In this document: positions 1 through 10,798 of the stretch, piece after piece
Position numbering within the stretch: position 1 is the first letter of the stretch
Layout: each line of letters starts with the position of its first letter
Source of the DNA: Sphagnum compactum
Taxonomy: Eukaryota > Bryophyta > Sphagnopsida > Sphagnales
NCBI GenBank assembly: GCA_965153455.1
Contig: OZ234496.1
Coordinates: 16,360,304-16,424,303 of the forward strand
DNA: 64,000 nucleotides
Direction: 5' to 3'
Notes under the pieces: model-generated
Database searches by the model: none
What the model saw: only the letters and a program-made list of their open reading frames with translations
What the model was told of the DNA's origin: nothing
Made by a program: the position numbers and the translations under genes

Positions 1-3000
1 CATTTAGGATCGAATTTCTTTTTAGTATTTGTGAAGGTGCGAAAGACAATTTGATCCTAATTTTAACATCCAATGCAAATCAATTACACAATTTGATGTT
101 CATTTAACCATTTTGATTTGGTTTGGACCTTTAATGAACATTCCATCTCATGTCTAGGATAGTTTACAAATAATTTTATTAAATGTCAAATTTATGATTG
201 TAAGTGAATAGCTTGAATCATCAAATAAAAGTGGATTGATGTTACCAATATTCTTCCCCTAACAAGTGGCTCCGCACCTCATTGTGTAGTAGCTCTACCT
301 TTTATGGTATGTTCAACAAAAATTGTCAAAGATAATTTAGTTATACAACACAATTGCATCTAGTCAAAGATTGCACCAATGGTGTGGATCAATTCACCTT
401 ATATTATGGGATAGAAGCTAGGATATGATTAACTTTCATACTGTGAACAAAAAAAATTCAAAGAAAAAAAAGATGGGGATTATGAATTACACGATGTGAA
501 TTTAGAACTTGACAAATTTAGGTTTTAGGATTTCGAAATGTAATGGATAAAATATTAGCACAATGCTAGACTACATTTTGCAAAAATTAAAATTATATAT
601 ATATATTGATTGACCTATTTTCAAATTTATCTAGATGTTAAATTGATGCATTAAAAATGATGTTGTACACATATGACACATGTTTTCAGCATTATTTTAG
701 TTCATGAAACTTAGGTCAAATCACATTAATAGCTTGGGGAGTCAAAACAGTTGTAACAATTGCTTAATTTTTCATGTTTTAATGCCAAAATTTGTACCAA
801 TGTTGCAAGTCATTCAAAAGGACCCATTAAACATTGTAATTTTTAAAAAATTTATTGGAAGATTTTGGAAACATAACATAATTTGAAATATGCTTTTTAA
901 ACATATATTTACATAATAATATATTATGACATTTTCGCATAGATTTGAGTTTATTCAAAGTTTAAATGGAATATTTTAAAGATATTTTGAAAATATTTTA
1001 TAAGGATGAATGTTTGAATGGTTGAAGGGTGAGATATTATTTTAAACATGCTCTAAACAATGCCATATAAACAATCATCGTATTAGGTGGGTTTGACTCT
1101 CATTATCCCATTTGCACCCACTTGTAAACATGATAAATTTAAAGGATTGATTATGTTTGAAGTGGTTCCTTTCATTATAATTACGCTCTAACCAATTTGC
1201 AAACTAATGTGAAAATTGTCAAAAAAAAAAGTGTTACATTACACTAATTTAATTTTTCAAAAAGAATATGTCAAAGAATGCAAGTAGGTTTCTAGTTGTC
1301 ACTCACCAATTCCTAGTACAAGACAAAATTTATTTGAAAAAAATTAAAAAATTACATAAAAAAGGATGATTTGCAAAGTGTTTTCCCTACCTCTAGGAAG
1401 AGGCAATAAAACTACAATAATGCAATTTTCCAAATGTATTTATCCATACCGTAGTACTTGAGCAAGTTTGATAGTCCACTGTTGAGTATTCAATTAATTT
1501 TCAAAAAATCAATTGGACACCCATTTTTAAACTATCATTTCAATATTCAACCAAAAATGTTAGAAAATATTTTGCACTTGAACAATGACGAAAATCATCC
1601 ATCTTCAATCACTTTTCATCAACATGTGATCATTCCATCACTTGGCACTTGCCATTTCTTATGTGTTTTCAGCAACATTGTCATATTTGAAACTACAATG
1701 CAATTCTTGGTATTACCATTTGTTAGTACTTTTTTTGGTTACTCATTTTTTGGTACTTTCAATGGGGTATAGGTCTGCAAGATTGGTGCATTGAGGATAT
1801 TCTAGTTAAGAATATTTTTATAGAACATACATTTACAAGATTGGTGCACTGAAGAGCTTACCATAATTAAAACATGTGAAGGGAATGTGCACAACTTTTA
1901 TTTAATGAGTATCACTAGAAAATGCCATGGAATGTTTCATAGTGATTATTGTGAATTTAAAGTTGCAAGTGGGTTTTAATTTATAGATGATTTAAAAGCA
2001 TTGTTTTTAGCTAAAGTATTTATGGATATTGGAGAAAAACAACAAAAGATGTCAATAGGGTTATTTAAGCCCATCACAAAAGATGAGTGCCAAAGCATTT
2101 TGCAACATGAAGTTGATTTGTTGAATAAGGTAAGGCATGAAAAAAATACATAGTACATAATGGAAAAGTGTCTAGTTGGCTAACTCAAGAAATTCAAAGC
2201 AACACTATAAGCAAACTAGAAAATCAAGCAAGAGTCAAATGATAGGTCTTGGATGCATCAGCACAAGACATATGTGAACTAATTTCAACAAGAGTTACAA
2301 CCACCCATTGTTGCAACATCAACAAATGTCATGATAAAAACATTAATGCCCCTCCATTTCTTAAAAATTGCCAAGATGTCTTAATGTTTATGAAAAACTT
2401 AGAAAAAGCAACATGTATGAGTGGTTTATAGAGATAGGAGAAATAAAAGCCAAGTATGGCCATCTTGAGGCATGCATGAGAGTTAAAATAAGAAGCATAA
2501 CTTGCCAATACTTGAGAATCACTTGTGCTAAGAGATTTTATGGTAGCGTTGTTGCACAGAACGAGCGAGGTGATCAGAATTTAACTACCTCCACTATACA
2601 AACAATACTTTGTGAAATGCTTGGGTCTTTGGCTCGTTATGTTCTTTGTAGCAACAAACACATGGTGGGTTTAAGGTTACTCAAGAATGGACCCACCAAT
2701 TCATGGAGCATTAAACATCAAAATTAACAATAAGTTTTTTGAAGGGTCAAAATTATGTGTCATCTTATGATCCAGTGGACAGCAGATTCATATTTTCATG
2801 TATTTTCCATGTTTAAAATAAAAAGAAATAAGAGAGACAATAGAAACTGAACCGAGTGGCTTCCAAGTTTACATGGCACATTCACGATAACTGAGAAAGA
2901 ATGAAGCAAAGAACAAAGATGGAGACCGATCTCATTTCCAAATTGGGGCTTTAATTATCAAATATAATGTTGAAAACTCACATCCCTATTCAAAATTGTG

Positions 3001-4600
3001 GCATGCAAGAAACATATCAAAGCCAAGAACTCCATTCCCTCGTGTATTATGCATTTCATATATTTCTTGAACTCCAACTGCATTTATTGCACTTTTGGAA
3101 TGTTGGTACAAACAAGCAAGCAATTGCAAAAGGAAGATTTATACAATATCCGTTTGGTGATTCTTCACAATTTTACAACCTTGTTGAGTAAGTTGCAATG
3201 AAGGGAATGTTTGGAAGGAGGCAGACTAGGAATTTTGTGCTAAGTTTCAATAAGCAAACCTCCCAACAATCTCAACCATGTCAGAGACTCTTGGCCAATT
3301 GCAAGGTATCTTGAACTTTTGATGTTTTTTGGATAGGGTCTCTAGAGCTTTTGACATTGTTGTCGGATATTTACCAAATGTTTTGAAAAAATCACAAATT
3401 ATTAAATTATCATCAAACTGGCTCAAGTAGTACAGTAATCAACAATCTCAACACTAATGTTTTTTCCTTTCTTTTATTATTTCAATTCAGTGATATCCAA
3501 AGTGGTGATCATCCGTAAGAAGATTTAACAAAATTTATCTATAAACAAACTATGAAAGTGAAAAAAATTATGCATCCTTCCATATTGTTGAGTACCTATT
3601 GAAGCCTAATATAAAAAGAAATTTATCAACAACTATTTGTTGAATTTTTATTTTTTTTGGGTAGAATAAAAAAAACCTCAAAAAACCTACTATCGTAATA
3701 ATTAAAATAATATTCTTTCTAATTGAAAAATTTCTGGGGAAAAATAAGCTTTTTAACACACCATCCCTGGGGAAGCAAATTCACAAAGTATAACAAATAA
3801 GCAGGTGAATTTTTTTGATCCTGGCCTAACTTATAACCAACCAGCCAAAAAACTTTCACATGAATGCTTGACTCTCATCATTTTCTAGTGTGGAGTTGTT
3901 GAAGTTTTGGTTTCTTGCATGTCCACAAAGATTCAATTTCTATTTGTATGCTGAAAATTTGAATTTCCATGGGCATCCTAAAGAAGAATCAATTTGTACT
4001 CACATGCTGGAAATGCAATTTTTACTTGCATGTAGAAGACTTAAAATAGGGTGGTTCAAATTTTGATTATCTTTTGCTTATCCTTGCACAATAATCAATT
4101 ATCTCAAATGTTCACTTCGTTACATATGATAGAATTGATTATTGAATTATCCAGCATTCAAAACTCCATGAGCAAAAAAAGTAGAGTTTTGGAATCATCA
4201 ACAATTCAAGTCTTTTATGAACACTTTATCACCCATGGGCTGGTGCAGCTACTTTAGTGCGTGCAAGTCGGGTTTGGCTTATGGATATAAACCTTTTATC
4301 ACTCTAAATGTTTCCATAAGTGCAACTTATCATTGCAGAATCATTTAATTCAGTCATTTGGGAAGCATTTAATTTTGCGTTTTAGTTGTAATGATTGACA
4401 AAATAATCATGAAATAAGGAAAAAAAAACCCCAAGTGAGATGGTTCAAAGCTTCACCCTTGATGATCACAAAATTGAGAACATAATTGGAGTTTAGACAG
4501 TGGATGATATGAAGGACAAAATCAACCTTTGAAGCTTTCCTAATTTCTGGACATAGTATAAAACTTTGCAAGTTGAGAAGAGTCAGAAGACCTTTTGAAG
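1..4600. other. AT-rich intergenic region without a supported gene
   Basis: No open reading frame here has a recognisable domain or credible splice structure. The stretch around 1980-2160 reads open on the + strand and could be a decayed transposase, but I recognise no motif. The first ~125 bases resemble 14212-14335 in the same orientation, which marks an old dispersed repeat. The rest is low-complexity A/T sequence. Confidence 0.6.
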
Positions 4601-5760
4601 TGATTCATTGAATCACTAGATTAACTGCGAGATCAGCAGCCACAATTCAGATAATTAAGCAACTTTCATTTTTACTGGATTAGAAGCAGCAACAAGATAT
4701 GCAGTTTTGATCTTTGCTAGATTAGTAGGCAGCAAACAAGAAAAACATCATTTTTTAATGTTTTCTAGATCACCACCAGCAGCAGCAGCAATGTTTTTTT
4801 TTTGGGCATTTATTTCACCTTAAAAAACATGATTGACACATACAAAGGAGTTTTGTAAAAAAAGGATACTAATTTGCCAGATTTCAAAATTTCAAAAAAA
4901 TAAAAATCTCCAGGATTACTGTACAACAACAGGTTCCAATAGGTAGCCAAAAACATAATTTAAAGATTCTTAAATTTTTAAACTTTCATATCTGTACTAT
5001 AGCCAAATTTGGCTAATTCTTATTTGTTGACGATCGCCAGTTTGGTTGGCTAGGTCACAGAATTGAAAAGAAAAACACTGAGCAGCAGTGAAACAAGCAG
5101 CAGCAAGGTTTCAAAAACAGCTTCATTATCTTTGCTAGATTAGCAAGGTTAAACAGCTTAATTAAATATCTTTGCTAGATTAGCAAGATCAAAGAGCTTA
5201 ACTAAATATCTTTGCTAGATTAGCAAGGTTAAACAGCTTAAATTAAATATCTTTGCTAGATTAGCAAGATCAAACAGCTTAACTAAATATCTTTGCTAGA
5301 TTAGCAAGATCAAACAGCTTAATTAAATATCTTTGCTAGATTAGCAAGATCAAAGAGCTTAATTAAATATCTTTGCTAGATTAGCAGGAGCAACAAGGTC
5401 AGCAGCTTTTATCTTTGCTAGATTAGCAGCAGCAACAGAGATAAACAGTTCTGGTCTTTGCTAGCACCAGCACTAACAAGATAAGCATCTTTCATTCTTG
5501 GCTAGATCAGAAGCAGTAAAGATATTAAGCATCTTTTATCTTTGCTAGAGTAGTGAACTGTACAGCAGCAACAAGATCAGCAGCATTATCTTTGGCTACA
5601 TTAGCTGCAGAAACAAGATTAGGAGGTAGCAGCCTCTATCTTATACTAGATTAGAAGCAAAAAACAAGAGTTAAAACAGCTTTTATTCTTTGGTAGATTA
5701 GCAGCAGAAAATCAGATTAATTAGCAGCAGATAAATTTCTCTGCAATACATGACAAAAAT
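4600..5760. repeat. TTTGCTAGATTAGCA-rich repeat block upstream of the LRR gene
   Basis: The whole stretch is built from variants of a phrase reading ATCTTTGCTAGATTAGCAG followed by CAGCAACAAG-type runs. In the middle (5128-5408) the phrase is locked into regular tandem copies; outside it is scattered and mixed with CAG/AGC triplets. It ends directly before the leader of the LRR receptor gene. It may be an expanded minisatellite inside the promoter region. Whether it acts in regulation cannot be read from the sequence. Confidence 0.7.
5128..5408 (+). repeat. 40-bp tandem minisatellite, about 7 copies
   Basis: Copies begin at about 5128, 5168, 5208, 5249, 5289, 5329 and 5369, giving a 40-bp period (one copy 41). 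Each begins ATCTTTGCTAGATTAGCAAG and continues with a variant of (G/A)(T/A)(T/C)AAACAGCTTAATTAAAT. Each contains the inverted repeat TTGCTA-GAT-TAGCAA. Copies differ at only a few sites (GTTAAACAG or ATCAAAGAG), so the array is fairly young. Confidence 0.9.
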
Positions 5761-5769
5761 CTTTGTGTA

Positions 5770-6527
5770 CATACATATGTTGATGATTCTTGGCCGAGAT
5801 CTGTAGAGTAGAGACTCTCGAGAGTTGTACGTTGCAAAGAGTTAATGGAACTTATGATGAATATGGACTGTAGCATTAGAATTCATTGCAGCTGCTGCCA
5901 CCAAAGACTGGAAATGGCAGTCTCTCTGCTGCTGCTGCTGCTGATGTAGGCTAGTCAAGTTCACAGCTTTGTAGTTTCCTGTCTACACTTGCAGTGCTTG
6001 ACAAACAAGACTCGAGCTTTCCACGCGGTAGCTCTAGTCTGCCTCAGCTGCAGCTGTTTAATTGCAGCCCCATGTTTTTGTCAGAAAGCATATAATGCGG
6101 GTGAAACTGCTGTCTGTTGTGCAGCTCTGTAGACCATCTGTTGTTCTACCGTTGTCGCTACTTGGTTTGTTATATTGGTTGGTTTGGACATTGCTGTCAG
6201 TAGGATAAAAAAGCTTGTCAAGAACTGATCCGGCGCAATTGAAGAAGGATGGGCGTACTCGAGCGACACAGTAGTGATGATCTGTATTCGACATGATTTG
6301 TTGAGTGATGTTCGCCACGGTGGTGATGCTGCTGCTGCTGCTTCAGTGCATGTATAGAAGTTCCCAGGAGCCGAGTAGTGTGTTCTCGAGCTGTTAACCA
6401 TGAGCAGCCTGGTGTTTTTACGGATTGAGAAAATGCGTTTTCAGGAGCAGCAGCAGCCAGGAACAACAGCGGCGGTATTGACCAGTTGCAGCTGCAGCAG
6501 CTTGCAGAGCTAGAGAGGATTGCAGCG
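5770..6527 (+). promoter_or_regulatory. CAG/CTG-rich leader region of the LRR pseudokinase gene
   Basis: Base composition shifts here from AT-rich to mixed, with several CAG/CTG triplet runs (for example near 5925-5945, 6325-6345 and 6445-6460), and the stretch runs without a break into the first coding exon. It most likely contains core promoter and 5' UTR. The frame is open back to a stop at 6426 but has no in-frame ATG before 6528. An out-of-frame ATG lies at 6433, so an upstream ORF is possible. The transcription start cannot be placed from the sequence. Confidence 0.5.
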
Positions 6528-8280
6528 ATGGTGGAAATGTTAAGTCCCGCGAGCTCTTCTTCTAGTTTTTGGTACTCTTGTAATATTCTTGTGACGTTGA
6601 TTGTGGGTGTTGTGTATCATGAGCTGGTAGTTTTGGGCGACGCGCAGCAGCAGGAGCTGCTACTTGCGAGTCAGCAGGTGAACGCACTCCTGCAACTGCA
6701 AGAGCTGCTGGAGTATCCATCGGCAACAAGGAACTGGAACAGCAACACAAACTTCTGTGACCTGACGTCCAACCCATCTCTGAACCTCACCTGTGCGGCT
6801 GGAGGAACATTGACGTACCTGCGGATCGTGGGTGACAAGCAGTACGTCCCCCTTGGCGACAGGTTGCTGCTGTTGCATAGTATAACTGATGAACCTGCTG
6901 CTGCTCCGCTCTCGCACAATAACAAGTCGCTATCTTCTGACTTCAACTTCAGCGCCTTGATCGGAACCCTCTTGTCGTTCCCGGACTTGCAAGGAATCGA
7001 GCTGGTTTCAGTGGGATTATGGGGGAGTCTACCAGCTGCGGAGCTCAACCAGTTAAGCAATCTCCAAGTTTTGAATGCAAGCTCCAATCTGATTTCGGGG
7101 TCAGTTCCTCAAAGCCTCGCGGGGTTGGGAGCTTTGCGGATTTTAGCGCTGGACGGAAACGCATTCACGGGCTCGTTTCCTTTCTGGTTGAGCTCTGTGC
7201 CGTCTCTACAAGTTCTATCCCTGTCTGATAATCAGCTTTCGGGGGGGTTGCAGCTCAACGATAGCAGCAACATCGCGCACTTCCACCAGTCGACCCAGCA
7301 GCAGCTGACGAGCAAGTCCAGCTTCATGAGTAGTAGCGACAGCAGCTTGGAAGGCACTACTACTGTAGTTGTACCTGCAAGCTCCATAACCTTGTTACAG
7401 AATCTCGTCTCTCTATCCCTTGCCCACAACCAGTTTACAGGGCTGATACCGAACTTCGACTCTTTGGTTCATCTCCAGAGCTTGAACCTTGGAGGCAACA
7501 GCTTCGGGCCTGAGTTTCCGTCTCTGGGTAACAAGCTTGTGTCGGTGTATCTGGGGGAGAACCAGATCGCAGGTCCCATACCTTCGTCTCTCAAGAGCTT
7601 GACCAAGCTTCAAACTCTGGACCTTTCTGGAAATGCACTTAGCGGCAACCCACCTCAGTTTCTGTTCGAACTTCCAAGTATTGTGTTCTTGAGCTTGGCT
7701 CGTAATCATCTGAGCGGCATTCTTCCTGACAATCTTTCTCTCGGCCCTTTCCTCACTTTCCTTGATGTGTCATCCAACGATTTGTCAGGTCCTCTACCCA
7801 AGGCATTCCTCAGTTCGGTGAACAATGTGACAATCAAGTACCAGAACAACTGCCTGGCGACAATCAAGCAGCAGCAGGAAACGGCTCTGTATTGCTCCTC
7901 CGCAACTGTTGCAGCGGCAGAAACCGGCAATCACCGCCATCGTCGTCTGGCTATCATAGCTGCCATCCTTGGCGGAGGCGTAGGAATCGGATTGACCATT
8001 TGTGTATTGTCGATTCTTCTCCTCAAGCGATGGGCGACGTCGAGTGATGAAGAAGACAACAACATAATTGCCCCTGAGGATGGCTGCAACAGTTCTTCCT
8101 TTACAAGCCCTATCGGCATCCCTTCAGAATTGCTCATCAATGCGAGTAAGAGATTTTGTTTTTCGCCTCCTCAAAGCCAAAGCAGCTGCAACCATGCGAA
8201 TTCCTTCTTTTTTCTTGCGACCCCATCTCTCCGGAAAGCAGCAGCTCTCCAAGTTGTAGGAAGGAAGATGAGAACAATGT

Positions 8281-8326
<46 letters not shown>

Positions 8327-10798
8327 AATTCTTTCTTTGTGTATGACAGGATACATTGCACAATCCAAGAGACTAGGATTGCTTCCTCAACCAAGTCGAA
8401 CCTTCACTCTCGAGGAGCTCAAAGAAGCAACCAATAGTTTCAATCCTGCTGCTTTTGTGGGCGAAGGCAGCCATGGCAAGGTAAAGAGTTTTGACAAATC
8501 TTCAAGCTATGATCTTGGAGTTTGCATCTGGGTGAAGAACATAACATAAAGACCTAACAGAAGTTCTGCATGGATCTTCAAGCTCATCTTGAAGTTTGCA
8601 TAGAGACCTAACAGAAGCTTTGCACTCATCTATTCAAGCTCATCTTCGAGTTTGCATCAAGGTGAAGAATGTACATTAAAGACCTAACAGACGCTCTGTA
8701 CACATCTTTCAAGCTCATGATCTTGAAGCTCATGATTGTGGAGTCTGCATCAAGGTGAAGAAAATATATTAGAGACCTAACAGAAGGTCTGCTGCAATGG
8801 TGATAACATGGATCACACAATCAATGTGCAGGTATTCAAAGGGCAGTTGACAGACAAAACAAAAGTGGCAATCAAATGGATTACCATCAAACCAAATGCA
8901 GATGTGCAGGAGATCAAGACAAAGATGGATGTGCTCTGCAAGCTCAGGCATCACCGACACCTTGTATCAATTCTTGGATACTGTATAGAAGAGAACTTTG
9001 CTGGTGCCGGGGATGAAGCAGATGTCAAGAAGAGCCAGAGCTTGTATGTCGTATCTGAGTTTGTCGAGCATGGTGATCATCTGCGAAGCCTTCTCAACAG
9101 TAAGAAGAGTCTACTACTTCTTCCTTCTCCCCCCCCAAATCATAACAATTTCCATTGCTTCCTCAATAAATTCAAGAAACACTGACAACTAAAATCAATT
9201 GCTGCAGCATTTTCCGGAAGAGGCAAGATATGAAGAACATATTCAGCCAAAGCTTTATCTCATAAGAGAAAAAGTCTGGAGAGAAAAGAGAGAGAGTCAG
9301 AGACAGATCATGCTCATGGATTGGTGGTGGTCTAACCTTGCACCATATCTGGGTGCCTACTTGCACATGTTGTGTGTGTTTTCTCATTCAGAGAAAGGCA
9401 ACAGAAATGCTTTGAGTTGGTCAGAGAGACTAGCAGCTGCCATTGGTGCCGGTCGTGGCATCCACCATTTGCACACATGTGTTGTGCCCCCTGTATTTGA
9501 CAACAATCTTAAGAGCACGAATATTTTGCTTGGTGAAAGCATGGATGCTCGAGTCAGTGACTATGGGATCCTTGGCCACCTTTCTTCCTTTGCAGTCAAT
9601 GTAAATAGTCTATCGCATTGCTTTCCACCTTTTGCAGTCATTGTACAACAATAGGACACTAAGACACAGCAGGAATTTACATAGCACCGAGAATGTTATG
9701 TGTGCACATCTATGTTTTCTGTATCCAGAGTTGAAAGAAAAGGAGAAACAAGAGCAGCATTGGTATGACAACATGTTCTGGTGGTGTTATGTAGAACAAC
9801 ACTCGGGAAGCCAAACAAGCAGGAGTTCATTTCAAAGATGATCTGATCAGGTTTCCTACTTCCTTGACCAGTTTTGCGTGTTCTTATGTGAGATGTTGCT
9901 AGATCTGTCCTTTAAAGAAGAGAACAAAGAATCAAACACTGTTGCAGGCTAGGTTAATAAAAGCAACACCTATGAAGGGCTGTGTCTTCTTTTGGGTTAT
10001 CAAGCCTGCATATGTTGTCTTATTGCAATATTCTGGTAAACAAATTGACCTGCAATATTGTCTTACACAAAAAAAAACTTGGGAGTTTGGTGTGCAGGAA
10101 GGAGCAGAACGATAAGCAGGATATCTACAACTATGGTTTGATACTCTTGGAGATGGTGCTTGGGAGGCCACCCACAATTAAGAACCCCTTCCCACAGAAA
10201 CGTTCAGAGCTGGCACGTAACCCTTGAAACTCTTTGCACTTTCGTCCCTTTACTGACTGGTGATGCTGGTTCCTGCAGTGAACAATCAACTGTAAGCATC
10301 AAGAGAAATCTGAAAGAACAAGGAATGAAATGCGATGCTGCATGAACATTTTGTACAACCTTAAAAACTGATGATTACTGCTCTCATGTTTTGTGACATC
10401 TAAAGAGAGATGGGTGTTCTGATACTGAAATGCAGGAAAGGCTTACCAAGGAGAAAGGCCCATCAATGGAACTCATTGACAAAGTGATAGTTGGGATGTG
10501 TGGTGCCGAATCATTGGCAACAGTGCTTGAAATTGCTGGAAAGTGCATGCTTGACAATCCTGCAAAGCGACCATCGATGGAGGATGTGTTATGGAACCTT
10601 CAGTATGCTGCGCAAGTTAACAATTCCAGTGGTGCCATCAACAGTGCTGATGAATTTGATGCAAGAAGGGAGGAATTCCAAAAAGCACCTGCCTCCACTG
10701 ATAGAAGACACAGTGGTGGGTACATCCAAGACACTCAAGTTTCTGATGAGGATTGGAAGGCTGGCCCATCAGCATTTGCATCTGAGTTTCTTCGTTAA
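6528..10798 (+). CDS. LRR receptor-like protein kinase, probable pseudokinase (At3g03770 type)
   Basis: Seven exons join in phase: 6528-8145, 8350-8480, 8832-9099, 9392-9600, 9731-9762, 10098-10216, 10410-10798, about 921 aa. The start is the first in-frame ATG (6528; 6537 is an alternative). Order: hydrophobic signal segment (~14-31), leucine-rich repeats (~130-440) with a Ser/Gln-rich insert, transmembrane helix (~474-494) followed by basic residues, then a kinase-like domain (~555-830) and a hydrophilic tail. The glycine loop (GEGSHGK, 577-583) and VAIK lysine (598) are present. The HRD triad is replaced by Asp709-Asn710-Asn711, removing the catalytic Asp, and DFG reads DYG (729-731). This matches the plant family annotated as probable inactive LRR receptor-like kinases, expected at the plasma membrane as signalling scaffolds. 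The weakest points are the 32-nt exon 5 and the acceptor of exon 7: the CAG at 10433-10435 is out of phase, so 10410 is inferred. A possible polyadenylation signal AATAAA lies at 11187. Confidence 0.85.
8283..8328 (+). repeat. (TC)n microsatellite in LRR gene intron 1
   Basis: An almost uninterrupted CT/TC dinucleotide run lies about 20 bases before the intron 1 acceptor (AG at 8348-8349). It falls in the polypyrimidine-tract position, so length variation could affect splicing efficiency. That effect is inference. Confidence 0.9.
8500..8800 (+). repeat. Degenerate ~70-bp repeats filling LRR gene intron 2
   Basis: Four imperfect units each run CAAGCT..GATCTTG.AGTTTGCAT, then a purine-rich stretch (AAGGTGAAGAA), then GACCTAACAGAAG and a TCTGCA-like end. 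Spacing varies from about 55 to 85 bases. Nearly the whole intron (8481-8831) consists of these units, so the intron probably grew by internal tandem duplication. Confidence 0.75.

Noticed and set aside
5128-5408. CRISPR-like regular repeats
   Set aside because: Repeats abut each other without unique spacers, and the window is plant nuclear DNA; it is a minisatellite.
6671-7087. 138-codon minus-strand frame over the LRR exon
   Set aside because: Antisense shadow of a GC-balanced exon without motifs of its own.
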